DNA from: Platycnemis pennipes
Taxonomy: Eukaryota; Arthropoda; Insecta; Odonata; Platycnemididae
Direction of reading: 5' to 3'
Length of the DNA: 64,000 nucleotides
Assembly: GCA_933228895.1 (NCBI GenBank)
Contig: OW121846.1
Coordinates: 81,108,064-81,172,063 of the forward strand
Shown: piece by piece, positions 19,378-29,845 of the stretch
Position numbering within the stretch: position 1 is the first letter of the stretch
How the letters are laid out: each line of letters opens with the position of its first letter
Translations under genes and position numbers: made by a program
Notes under the pieces: model-generated
Told to the model about the DNA's origin: nothing
Databases searched by the model: none
The model's input: the letters and a program-made list of their open reading frames with translations, nothing else

Positions 19378-20550
19378 GATTTTACAAGTTTTCCCTTGGC
19401 TGAATATTAAATGACTATAATTAATAGAATTTAAATATTCAATTATTTTTTCACGTTTACTTACCACGCGATTTCACGAAATTGGACGCCTACATTCCAT
19501 ACACTCTAGTAGTCGCCGTTTGGCGAAATGGCGGAAAATAGTGATATCAGTCCGGAACAGGTAGTGTAGAGAACTCTGTTGTGTATAGGAGAGACGTGAA
19601 CCCTCAATTCATAAAAAAGTTAATGAAAACATAAGGTGGGCTTGTGAAGCCTTAAATATGATCTAACCCTAGTATCACAAAAGATGCTGAGAACATGCTC
19701 ACGGAATTTTCATTATGCTCAAGGAAATATTTTCGAATCATATTGTGAGCATATGCTAAAAATGTTTTCATGTCATTTTAGGAGCGACTCATTTTATAAC
19801 ATGAAGTCCGCATATTTCTAGCATATGTTAGAAAAACATGCTCAAAATATTTTGATGTTATGTGCTCAACATATTTCTAGCATATGTTCATAGAACATGT
19901 CTAAAATGTTTTGATGGAAATAGCTCATTCTTTATTGATAGACATGTTTATTTTTATATACGTTTATATTTTTTATATACGTGTATATTTTATATATAAG
20001 TTTACATAACTCTAAGTCTACAACTTTGCAGTTTTGAGTTGAATTTACCAGTCCACGATCGTGTTCAGTCATGTCATGATAACTTATCATACCAATATAG
20101 CCATCGTCGCGCTTCATTTCATCGGTATGTCCATGGTTTTTGTACCGTACCTAAATTAATGTTAATGATAGCAAATAACTGGGTTGTATGTTCATAATTT
20201 TGCCGATGGTGTTCATTTAGCTCAACGTTCATCTCATATTTCGCGGCGTTTGGAAAGGGTATACCAACACCGCAAAGCAGAGAGGCGGCGAATTATGTTG
20301 AGAAACGAATGTGGGAGTTAGCTAGAGTAAACTCCTCGCTAAATTGTATTTTAAGCTGTGGGTGTTCACGGCAGCTTAATTTGATAATCATCCTGTCATC
20401 GATGATCATGTTCGAGCATTCAGGAGATTCGGGTACAGCGAGTAATTATTTACGTAATTGAAAATAGATTTTGTTGAAGAAAAGTCGTCAATTTGTCATT
20501 GTTTTAAATAACTCTTCCAATGTTGAATCATAGGCTTCCGCGGCGTTCTG
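19378..20550. other. AT-rich spacer with AGCATATGCT-type motif cluster
   Basis: No gene is supported. From about 19680 to 19930 there is a cluster of imperfect repeats around TTTCTAGCATATGTT, GAACATGCTCA and AAATGTTTTGATG, each partly palindromic. Related motifs recur at 21730-21850. The spacing would fit subterminal repeats of a long non-autonomous element, but no ends were defined. Confidence 0.45.
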
Positions 20551-20554
20551 GGTG

Positions 20555-20808
20555 AGCGATTAAGTTCATTTTCGGGTATTCCCCGCGTTTGTTGTCTTGT
20601 GTTGACGACAGTTTCACCTTGGTTTCCACGCTGGTTTTCTTTGAGAATAATGTTGAAACTGCTGGTTGCTGTCATGCTGGTTTTCTTTGAGAATAATGTT
20701 GAAACGTATGTTTTATGTGGTACGGATCGTCAAGTGGAATCCAAGGCGAAACTGTCGTCAACACAAGACAACGAACGCGGGGAATACCCGAAAATGAATT
20801 TAATCACT
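20555..20808. repeat. Fold-back inverted repeat with about 75-bp arms
   Basis: The left arm at about 20555-20630 and right arm at about 20733-20808 are inverted copies with few mismatches; the core TTTTCGGGTATTCCCCGCGT reads CCCGAAAA...ACGCGGGGAATA in reverse in the right arm. The roughly 100-nt loop holds two direct copies of GCTGGTTTTCTTTGAGAATA (about 20630 and 20675). A third copy of that loop sequence, extended by GTATGTTTTATGTGGTAC, is at about 21165-21225. It looks like a fold-back or MITE-type repeat; no coding is supported. Confidence 0.7.
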
Positions 20809-20820
20809 CTTCCAATGGTT

Positions 20821-21855
20821 TTCATTGGATTGCTGCCTCGAGTAGTAACGACAATTCTTTTCTCCTTTCAGAAATGTTATATTATTACCGTATTCGGCAT
20901 TTGGCTCGAGGACATAATTCAACCATACACCATATGTGAACGTGAAAACATCAGAATTGTTGATTAACCATAGTGCAGTGATGAGTATTGAAATAATTTA
21001 AAAGAACTTCCTCTCGGGAAAATGTAGTTACATTACTGAGACGAGAGTGGATTCAAATTAACTTTGGTTATTAAATACGGAGAACAAATAAAATTAAAGC
21101 TGTGTTGTTGGTGTTGTGCAAAAGCGATCTCAATTCTATCATTCTCGTGTCGTGTGCTGTCATGCTGGTTTTCTTGGAGAATAATGTTGAAACGTATGTT
21201 TTATGTGGTACAGATCGTCAAGTGAATGAAATAATTGAATTTAGAAGGAATACTAATAAATGTTTAAATCTACAACTGCTTCGTTTTAAAATCATTTCCC
21301 GAAAGTCGTGAAAATTAAGTGTGAATACATGCGTGTAGGAAGCCAGTGCAGCAGCAATTACGGGCACTTCACTCCTTCACTTATCACCCATTGAAAGGAG
21401 GATCAGAAGCATAACATTACGAATGGTTTTACATTACATCTAACTTTAAGATGAAATACGGCCGGAGCAACGATCGGAAGTCTCCTAATTCTGTCACATC
21501 TTGTGCTGAATATATTTTATTCGGATGAAGAAAAGTCCGGAGAGCTAGTTAAATGGAAGAAAATCAAACTCCGATATTTCAGTTAAAAACTGGCCATAGT
21601 ACATGGTACATGGTACATTTTTGACTGAAATACCGGTATTGAAGTTCAAATTTCTTCCATTTAATTTGCTTTCCGAACTTTTCTTCCTCCGATAAAATGA
21701 CCCTGAACGGTGATAGATTAAATATGCTTCATAACATAATTGAAATATGCTCAGCATGTTTTCTCAAATATGCCATGCCTGTGTTGACAAAATGCTCAGC
21801 ATATATTTCCGAAAATGTTTTCAGTAGATTTCTAGCATATGCCCTTAAGAAAAAA
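20821..21855. other. AT-rich spacer without genes
   Basis: No supported gene. It includes the third copy of the fold-back loop sequence (about 21165-21225), a local inverted pair around 21560-21660 (GGAAGAAAATCAAACTCCG and its near-inverse), and AGCATATGCT-type motifs at 21730-21850. Confidence 0.5.
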
Positions 21856-21859
21856 TACT

Positions 21860-22470
21860 GGTGAAATCCATCAGTTACTGGTGAAATTTGACCAGTAACA
21901 GGTGAGATCGATCAGTGTTTGGTCTATTTTCACCAGTAACTGGTTAACACTCTTTAGTGACTGGTGAAGTCCATCAATTATCAGTTAGTTATTGGTCAGT
22001 TTTTTCTAATTACTTAAAACACATTCCCTAAAAACTGGTGAAACCCATCAGTTACAGGTGAAATTTGACCAGTAACTGGTGAACACACTTTATTGACTGG
22101 TAAAGTCCATCAGTTATTGGTCAGTTTTTGCAAATTACTCAAAAATATTCCCTAGAAACTGGTAAAACCCATCAGTTACTAGTCAGTTGTCGCCAGAAAC
22201 TGGTAAACACTTAAGTGACTGGTCAAGTCCCATCTATTATTGGTCAGTCTCTGCAAATGACAGAAAAACATACTCCATCAACTGATGAAATCCATCTGTT
22301 GCTGGAAATTTTTCACCAGTAACTGGAGAAACACTCCTAATGACTGGTGCGGTCCATCAGTTATTGGTCAGTTTTGCTCAATACTTACCAGCTAACTCCA
22401 GCAACTGGTGAAATCCATCAGTTACTGGTTAATTTTCATCATCAACCGGTAACACCCTCCAGTGACTAGA
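21860..22470. repeat. Degenerate ACTGGT/ACCAGT repeat array
   Basis: About 600 nt dominated by imperfect repetition of CATCAGTTACTGGTGAAAT, with ACTGGT and ACCAGT alternating so that neighbouring units can fold back on each other. Unit spacing is irregular, roughly 25-60 nt, and copies are diverged. It fades out by about 22680. No coding potential is supported. Confidence 0.75.
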
Positions 22471-22705
22471 AATCTATCAGTCACTATTCAGCTTGCATCA
22501 ATCTCTTGTGCAGTTCTTTCAGTAACTGCTAAAATTTTAGGAGCTACAGATATTACTAATCCCCAGTTATTTCCTTCTGTTAAAATCACCTCACTTGCTA
22601 CGAAACTTCCTATTCACACCTTCAGTTTAATCATCTGCTTATCAGTTACAAGTCAGCTTGCTTACCAGTTATTGACAAGAATATATTTGAGTCTCTTCAC
22701 TTAAA

Positions 22706-22767
22706 AGCCACCTGCAGGTGGCTGTAACGTTTGCGTTCGCGTGCTGCATGCAGCACGCAAACGTTAC
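22706..22767. repeat. Adjacent perfect palindromes
   Basis: AGCCACCTGCAGGTGGCT (22706-22723) is a perfect 18-nt palindrome and GCGTGCTGCATGCAGCACGC (22739-22758) a perfect 20-nt palindrome. Around the second, GTAACGTTTGCG (22724-22735) is inverted at 22756-22767. Together they could form a cruciform. Confidence 0.85.
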
Positions 22768-22769
22768 GC

Positions 22770-24290
22770 GAATGTTTGCTGGCCGTCCTTTACATTTAGT
22801 TGCATGTGCGTTGCAAAGGAACATTCGGAGAACCTTGTGATTCAAATCGTTGGCGCTTGGCAGAGTTCCCTGGATTGCCAAAAAGTAACTATAAAGCGGG
22901 AGTAGTGTTTTGATTGCCTCTGAGAGGTCGAACTCTGGCGCTGAGGGGCTGATGCTGTGAGCAATTAAAATGCACTTATGCAGAAATATCCCAAGTAGCA
23001 AAAAAATATATATGAATGATTTTAAAATATTTTAAAATTAATGTCATAAGATAGCAAAATTCGTGAGTTTTTCATAATTGTAAAATAATGTAAGTACTGC
23101 TCTTTTAACATTCCGTATCATCATTTCATTTTGTTGAAAACTTATATAGGAATTCTGAGACTTTTTCATAAAAGGTGTTGCAAACATTTCATAATTAAAT
23201 ATATTTTGATATTATTTCAAAATTATTTCAGAACAATTTTGAAATACTGGTTGAAATTATTTTAAAATAAGTCACTAAATTATAGTGAAATTAATTTAAA
23301 ATAATATTGAAATGATGTGAAAATGTTATAAAGGGACCCAAACAGTACGGGATATCAAACGGACATCCATTTGGTGTCCACGACTGAATATCGATGGACA
23401 TGAATGTAGAATATGTCCAGTATCTATGCATTAGATATGCAATTCACGGTCTTGAAAAGCGATTGAAGCGACCACTGATTTCTCCAAGGACAGGAGGATC
23501 GTTGTGAATGAAAGTACATCTAAAGTGTAGTGTTAAACGCGATTCTCGATCTTGGAAAACGATTAAACATCGGTCCAAGGATGATTTTTTTCAGTCCCTC
23601 GTAGCCGGTATCGGACTTACTTTTTCCGGCGAGCGCACCAGTGCAAGAGGTCTAGCTGTAGTGAAGGACTTGCTGAAGTGCTGAAACACTCTTTTCACCT
23701 CCTTGATTATCATTAAAAAATTCAGTTCGGACTGACAATTGAAATCCAATGAAACTTAAACCATTACTATACTAACAATATTAACATGGGAAATAAAATT
23801 CTAGGATCAAAAAGTGCATCGCTTTAGACCATCTGTTTCAAAATTGCGTCTTAATTTTCGATGATAAACTTCAAGGTCCGATCAAACACACTCAATTTTA
23901 GGTACTTTTTTCAATATAGCATTATCATCGACTACAAATCACAACTTTGGTGCACGCGAACAACTTTCACCCGAATATTCATTTCATAGTTCGCGGTTTT
24001 TGGAAAGGTATCGACATGGAGGAAGGTATCGACTATATCAATAATCAATCAATGCAAAGTCCATTTCTACATTCAAAATGGCAGTAATGTGCGTCAAAAT
24101 GTTCGTGAATGTGATCGTGTAAAGTCAACACGGAGGTGAGGAATAGGAATGAAAGTAATCTCGAAGCACATCGTTTTCATGAAGTTCGTTACCATAGAAG
24201 CTTACTTAAAATTGGAATAACGGTTAAGGTACGGCGAGTTAATTTTTCTTTCACAAAGCGAGTCATAGATCAGACATCAGACAGACAGGT
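22770..24290. other. AT-rich spacer without recognised genes
   Basis: No supported gene. From 22990 to 23330 it is rich in ATTTTAAAAT/TTGAAATTATTTTAAAAT short palindromic runs. The remaining 950 nt show no domain or repeat that was recognised. Confidence 0.5.
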
Positions 24291-24296
24291 AACCCA

Positions 24297-25012
24297 ATGC
24301 TGAAATCCAAATATAAACAGTTAATGAAAGATTATAAAAACAAAATAAAGGAAGCAAAACTTAACTGCAACAACCAATACATCTCTAACTCAAACAATGT
24401 TTCCAAAGCATCATGGGAAGTAATAAAAAGATCAACGCCATCCCCAAACATAGCAAAAAACATCACATTACAAATGAATAACACGGAAATATCTGATCCA
24501 AAATTCGTAGCTGACAGCCTAAATAACTTTTTTTTCTGACGTACAAGATTCCATGGCTCCAATTCCCCTGAATCGCCAAAGAAACAAATCAACAGAAAAC
24601 CAACACTTACCCATAAATAAAAAAAATACAATCTATCTAATGCCCACTGATGAAAAGGAGGTACACTCATACATTTCAGAACTTGGAAGAACCAAATCTT
24701 CTGGACTAGATGAAATACCAGGATATCTTTTAATCAATTTTCACATATATTATCTCCTCTTCTAACTCATATGATCAACTCATCTATGACACAAGGCATC
24801 TTCCCTTCAAGACTTAAAATAGCCAAAATAATTCCTGCTCCCAAGGAAGATTTAACTTAAGGACCAGAAAACTACCGACCCATATTCTTATCATAACATC
24901 TTCTTTCCCTAAAATATATGAAAAAATTATGTATTCCCGTTTGATCAACTATCTCAACAAGTACAACCTTAACTCCAACTGTCAAAATGGCTTCTTGAAA
25001 GGACCCAAGTAG
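24297..25012 (+). pseudogene. Degenerate non-LTR RT fragment of another LINE family
   Basis: A plus-strand relic. It reads KSKYKQLMKDYKNKIKEAK, then SWEVIKRSTPSPNIAKNI and FVADSLNNFF. After a frameshift it reads SYISELGRTKSSGLDEIPGY, and further on FPSRLKIAKIIPAPKEDLT, ENYRPI and FPKIYEKIMYSRLINYLNKY. This is the usual N-terminal RT order of jockey/CR1-type LINEs (KSSGxDxIP, LKxAKxxPxxK, NYRPI, KIxEKxxxxRL). Several stops and frameshifts make it dead. It is a different family from the ten minus-strand LINEs and lies on the opposite strand. Confidence 0.7.
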
Positions 25013-25020
25013 AATTAAAC

Positions 25021-25130
25021 GTCGGCCCGACATTGTTTTCATGTCGGCAATGTCGGCCGACATATCCGACATTGGGCCGACATTGGGCCGACATTGGGCC
25101 GACATGGGGCCGACATTGGTCCGACATCGG
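25021..25130. repeat. 11-bp tandem repeat GACATTGGGCC
   Basis: Six consecutive units start at 25068, 25079, 25090, 25101, 25112 and 25123, the last ones diverged. Upstream, TGTCGGCCGACA (25051-25062) is a palindrome of the same motif, and scattered GCCGAC units continue to about 25200. Confidence 0.9.
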
Positions 25131-25205
25131 TTTACAGCGTTCCGTACCAACACTACAGCCGACTTATGCCGATGTTGGGCCGACCTAGGGCCGACATCGG
25201 AATAC

Positions 25206-25919
25206 AACCTTGGTGAAAGACGTGTATTAGCATTGATTTCCTAGTGTTCTGTAAATAGTTCTATATAAGAATTATCGTAGTACGTTATTCATAACGGTGG
25301 AGTATTCAACATTCTGCTGCTAAGGGATCCAATAATATTTATTAGATATGTTACTCTGGCTTAATTTGTGCCCTCTCTATATGTTAATTAAATCTTTATA
25401 CCCATACCTCTTCATTCATTTAGAACAAGTTATGCATTCAAGCCAAATACTCTAACTCCCTGTATTAAAGAGAGCCATATCCCTGATCATTATTATTAAT
25501 TAATCAAATCATATGGATGTTCCCTGATCCATATCTTACATTTAAAACTCACCCTCTTAATCATTCGGCAGTTATAAAAAGTTGCCAAATAATATATTAT
25601 TAAAAACATTGTGTAAGTAGAATACTATAAAGATGGGTCTGCCAAGAGAGGGGAAAAATCAACTCAGTCCCATATTCTACATGCAGGGATTGTTAGAGGA
25701 AGATTTCAGTATTCAGAGGATGCTTTTGATTTAGCACAGCTGCTGCCGGCGATAACCGTTTAAGTATTCGGCCGCTCTTTAGAGGACAGTCGCTGGCAGC
25801 CGTCAACAGTCAGCTATTTAGGTAAATGATAAGCACTAGGGCACGGCGATCGCCGTCATACCCAACGATAGCCGCAAATCGAAAGCACCGAGAGCCCGCC
25901 AACCAGTACCACAGCAGTT
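25206..25919. other. Spacer without recognised genes
   Basis: About 700 nt of AT-rich sequence, with a GC-richer patch at 25740-25920. Nothing recognisable is encoded. It is the left flank of LINE G. Confidence 0.5.
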
Positions 25920-25954
25920 GTCAATGGTGAGTAGTAGTAGATTTGGTTATTACG

Positions 25955-25985
25955 GGTGCGTCGACGTCTAGGGTCATTTCGCACC
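25955..25985 (-). other. Conserved 3'-terminal hairpin of LINE G
   Basis: GGTGCGTCGACGTC...TTTCGCACC, with GGTGC/GCACC arms and the central GTCGAC block. Confidence 0.75.
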
Positions 25986-26112
25986 ACTACTGCTAGTTAT
26001 TTGCTCCTTTGGTCAGTTGTGCTCAGTGGGTATCCCTTTTCCATGGTAATATTGCTACACGCATATATACCTACACTTAACAAGGTGCTTTGCGTCCACA
26101 GTGGATTATTAA

Positions 26113-29100
26113 CTATAAGGAATTTATTAGGTTGGATTCTTTTAGAAAATTCAACAATTTGTCTATTTTCTCAGGGTCATCGCCCAAAATCTCTTCTAGT
26201 TGCCCAGTTATATTATATCGTTCGCGTACTGCCTGATACCTTGCACATTCCTCCAGGAGATGCCTTACCGTCAGTGGAGAATCACAGTCGTCACAACGCG
26301 GTGGTACTTTTCCTTCCGTGAAGAGGAATGAGTGGGTGAGGGCACAGTGTCCTATCCTCATGCGCGTGATTGCGACTTCCTCCCTCCGACAGTTCCTGAC
26401 GGAGGTGGACCAAGCAAATGTATCCGGTTTAATGAGCCGGAGTTTGTTGGAATTGATGGATCTCCAGGTTTCTCTCCACTTTTCTAAGACTATTTTTTTA
26501 AGCTTCGACTTTATATCCTCTACGGGAACCAGCGCTGAGGCGCTCTGGGTGTCCATGAGCGATTCTTTCGCCGCTGCGTCGGCCTTCTCATTGCCCAGTA
26601 TTCCCACGTGCCCCGGGATCCATATAAATGATACTGTCACGCCCTCCTTACTTAGGGATGCCAAGGAGGTTTGGATATCCTGGACAAGAGGGTGTTCAGT
26701 AAATAGGTCCGAGATTGAGTGCAAGGCGCTTAAGGAATCAGAACACACTAGATAACGAGCGTTACGACGTTTAATGTGGCTTAAGGCCATATTTATGGCA
26801 AAAAGTTCAGCAGTGTAAATACTGCAGAGCGGGTCAAGTTTCGCTTTCAGAACTCCGTGGTAGGAGGACACGATTGCGCAGCCACAGGATGTTCCAGACT
26901 TCGACCCGTCCGTATATACGTGGGTGAAGCCGGAATACTTCCCCAATTCTTCTTTAAAGAGTCGTTGGTATTCTGCAGACGTAGTGGCAGATTTTCGGCA
27001 TTTAAGTAAACGATAATTAATATCTGGGCGAGGTATCGTCCATGGAGGGTGCTTATGATACCCAGTCGAGTATATGTCGGGCAAAGTAAAACGAACCTCT
27101 TGGATAAAATTACTGAAACGCACACCAAAAGGCTTTGTTGCCCTTGGCCTTCGATTAAAAATTTCTAAAAAATGAGGGTTAAAAATATAGTTAAAACAAG
27201 GATGTCTTTTCATCGATAAAATCTTTGCGGCGTAGTTACACATCAGTGTATCACGGCGAGTCGCTAAAGGCGGTTCCCCGGCATCCGAGTAGATGCTCAA
27301 GACGGGAGAGGTTCTAAATGCGCCAGTAGCCAGCCGAAGTCCTGAGTTATGGATCGTGGATAGGGGTCTTAAATAAGACTCACGTCCTGCTGCGTAGACT
27401 ACTGAACCGTAGTCAAGCCTACTACGCACGAGCGACCTGTACAGTAAAAGCAATGTCGTGCGATCAGCGCCCCACGTCGAGTGACTTAAAAAACGTAAAA
27501 TATTTAAGATTTTAAAACAGGTTTCCTTTAAAGATTTAATGTGCTCTTGCCAATTAAGACGATAGTCAAAAATCATGCCTAGGAAGCGAATAGACTCCAC
27601 GTAGGCTAACTCTTGGCATCCAAGCCTTAACGTGGGTGGGATGTGAAACCCTCTAAGTCGATGGAAATGAACGCACTTTGTCTTCTCCGAAGAGAAACGA
27701 AATCCGTTGCTTCGTGACCACTTGTCCAGTTTGTTAAGACAGAGCTGGGTGTGTCTTGTAGCACAGGAAAGTTTGGACGATCGGCTAAATATAGCTAGGT
27801 CGTCAACAAACAAGGATCCCTTAACCGGCTCTTTTATACAGTCAGTTATGTCGTTGATTGCAATAGCAAAGAGCGTCACACTTAGTACAGAGCCTTGAGG
27901 CACACCATTTTCCTGGCTAAAAAATTTTGACAGGGTGCTACCAATCTTAATTTTAAAAACACGAGCTGTTAAAAAGTTTTTAATAAAAGTGGGCAAGTTA
28001 CCCCTAAAGCCCCAATCGTGCAGCGATTTTAGAATCTTCCACCGCCACACTCGGTCGTAGGCCTTCTCCAGGTCAAAGAAGACCCCAACGACGTGTTGGC
28101 GGAGTAGAAAAGCTTCCTGTATGAATGTGTCCAGCGATACTAGGTGGTCAGTTGTGGACCTTCCCCGCCGAAAGCCACACTGTATATCAGAAAAAAGGCC
28201 TCGCCGTTCCAAACACCAGACAAGTCGGCGATTTACCATTCTTTCCATGATCTTACATAGGCAGCTGGTTAAGGAGATAGGTCGATAATGATTCGGCTCA
28301 GCTCTATCCTTTCCCACTTTAGGAATGGGAACGACCACGGATTCTCTCCAGGAATCTGGAAATCTTCCCTCGAACCAAAGTTGGTTAAGGGTCCGAAGCA
28401 TTTCCCTAAACCCTGACTCTGGAAGATTCCGGAGAAAGGAATTATGGATGTCGTCCATTCCTGGAGAACTGTCTCGAGAGTCATTTATCGACGACCTGAG
28501 TTCCCATAGGCTAAAAGGAGCATTATAATCAGCAGGCTCGCTTGTTTCCTTAAAGTCGAGATGAGACGACTCATGTCGGTCCTTCATCGCAATGAATGGA
28601 GCGTCGTAGGAATCGCTACTGGAGGTTTTAGCGAGCTCTAGGCCGAATATCTCGCATAAATTGTGGGGTGATGTTATTACATCCCCATTAACCTTAAGAT
28701 AGGAGACACTATGGGAGTGCGGCGTGCCCGAGATAGCTTTCACCTTTTTCCATACTTGAGCTATAGGTGTTCGATTATTGATACTGGACGCGTAATCCAT
28801 CCAAGAAGTTTTCTTGGCCTTCTTTACAACCTGCCGGGCTTTGGCTCTCAGCTGCCGGAAGGAGGACAGATTTGTGGCCGTTGGGTACCTGTTAAAAATA
28901 CGCAACGCCTTTTTTCGTTTTTTAATTGCCTCTGCGCACTCAGCGTTCCACCATGGAACTGGTTTACGGGAGGTAATACCGGTTAACTTCGGTACGCTTA
29001 ATCTCGCAGCTGCAGTTATAGAAGCAGTGAGGTTTTCCACGTTGCGAACTGCATTTACGTTTTCGTCGTAATTGAAACTAAAATTTGACTTAAAAGCACT

Positions 29101-29811
29101 CCAGTTCGCCTTTCGGATATTCCAGCTATCCCGGTGAATACCATCTCCGTTATTGGGTTGCTTCATTTGGATAAAAATAGGAAAGTGGTCGCTCCCGCAT
29201 AGATCTCCATGTACGGACATGTTGATTTTAGTCATTAAGCTGCTTGAGCACATGCATAGGTCAATGGTGGAGAATTCACCAGTAAAGCTGTTAAAATGGG
29301 TTTTCTCCCCAGAGTTCAATAAATAAAGGTTAAAATCTTCAATAAAACTGGTTAAAATCCGCCCCCTCCTGTTGCTCTGTATTCGAGTACTTCCCCATAA
29401 GGGGTCGTGAGCATTAAAATCACCCAACAACACATAAGGTCTAGGCAGTTGATCAACTAGAGTTTGCAAGTTGTGCCGAGTAACAGGAGCTCCCTCTGGT
29501 AGGTAAACGTTACACAACGTTAGTTTTGCAGGAGTGTGAACAGTTAGAGCCACTGCCTGGAATGGCGTGTTTAGCGGCAGTCGAGAGGTGTAAAGGGTCT
29601 CTCGAATCATTATTGCGACTCCCCCTCTGGCTCTTAGACCAGTGGTGTCGTCGTATCTAAAAACGGAATACCCTCTTATGTTACCTTGGTCGGTTGTTTT
29701 AAAATGAGTCTCTTGTAAACATACACAGGATGGGTTAAAATCACGCAATAAAATGGCCAGCTCCTCCTTGTGCCTATAAAAACCATTACAGTTCCACTGT
29801 AAAATATTCAT
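26113..29811 (-). CDS. LINE G ORF2: endonuclease, reverse transcriptase, RNase H
   Basis: An intact 1,232-residue polyprotein. It starts MNILQWNCNGFYRHKEELAI. Endonuclease: LQETH, GDFNAHD, SDHFPIF. RT: GFRRGRSTTDH, FFDLEKAYDRVW, ENGVPQGSVLS and the catalytic FVDD at 668-671. RNase H: VYTDGSKSGTSCGC (Asp near 968), IYTAELFAINMAL, VCSDSLSALHSI, WIPGHVGILGNEKAD. C-terminal knuckle: CDDC-x8-H-x4-C, ending LINSL. The ATG lies 34 nt after the Gag stop. It differs from D throughout, so the two copies are not a very recent duplicate of each other. Confidence 0.96.
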   Translation of the reverse strand: MNILQWNCNGFYRHKEELAILLRDFNPSCVCLQETHFKTTDQGNIRGYSVFRYDDTTGLRARGGVAIMIRETLYTSRLPLNTPFQAVALTVHTPAKLTLCNVYLPEGAPVTRHNLQTLVDQLPRPYVLLGDFNAHDPLWGSTRIQSNRRGRILTSFIEDFNLYLLNSGEKTHFNSFTGEFSTIDLCMCSSSLMTKINMSVHGDLCGSDHFPIFIQMKQPNNGDGIHRDSWNIRKANWSAFKSNFSFNYDENVNAVRNVENLTASITAAARLSVPKLTGITSRKPVPWWNAECAEAIKKRKKALRIFNRYPTATNLSSFRQLRAKARQVVKKAKKTSWMDYASSINNRTPIAQVWKKVKAISGTPHSHSVSYLKVNGDVITSPHNLCEIFGLELAKTSSSDSYDAPFIAMKDRHESSHLDFKETSEPADYNAPFSLWELRSSINDSRDSSPGMDDIHNSFLRNLPESGFREMLRTLNQLWFEGRFPDSWRESVVVPIPKVGKDRAEPNHYRPISLTSCLCKIMERMVNRRLVWCLERRGLFSDIQCGFRRGRSTTDHLVSLDTFIQEAFLLRQHVVGVFFDLEKAYDRVWRWKILKSLHDWGFRGNLPTFIKNFLTARVFKIKIGSTLSKFFSQENGVPQGSVLSVTLFAIAINDITDCIKEPVKGSLFVDDLAIFSRSSKLSCATRHTQLCLNKLDKWSRSNGFRFSSEKTKCVHFHRLRGFHIPPTLRLGCQELAYVESIRFLGMIFDYRLNWQEHIKSLKETCFKILNILRFLSHSTWGADRTTLLLLYRSLVRSRLDYGSVVYAAGRESYLRPLSTIHNSGLRLATGAFRTSPVLSIYSDAGEPPLATRRDTLMCNYAAKILSMKRHPCFNYIFNPHFLEIFNRRPRATKPFGVRFSNFIQEVRFTLPDIYSTGYHKHPPWTIPRPDINYRLLKCRKSATTSAEYQRLFKEELGKYSGFTHVYTDGSKSGTSCGCAIVSSYHGVLKAKLDPLCSIYTAELFAINMALSHIKRRNARYLVCSDSLSALHSISDLFTEHPLVQDIQTSLASLSKEGVTVSFIWIPGHVGILGNEKADAAAKESLMDTQSASALVPVEDIKSKLKKIVLEKWRETWRSINSNKLRLIKPDTFAWSTSVRNCRREEVAITRMRIGHCALTHSFLFTEGKVPPRCDDCDSPLTVRHLLEECARYQAVRERYNITGQLEEILGDDPEKIDKLLNFLKESNLINSL

Positions 29812-29845
29812 GACTAGAGTTAAGTAGTCCGCCCGTGCAGGAGGA

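Noticed and set aside
21860..22470. CRISPR-like array
   Set aside because: The units are degenerate, occur in both orientations and have irregular spacing, and the context is eukaryotic.
25068..25133. CRISPR or telomeric repeat
   Set aside because: An 11-bp head-to-tail minisatellite without spacers; not TTAGG.
24872..25207. Minus-strand 111-codon ORF rich in SAQ/GPMS repeats
   Set aside because: It is the translation of the 11-bp tandem repeat and has no protein-like conservation.
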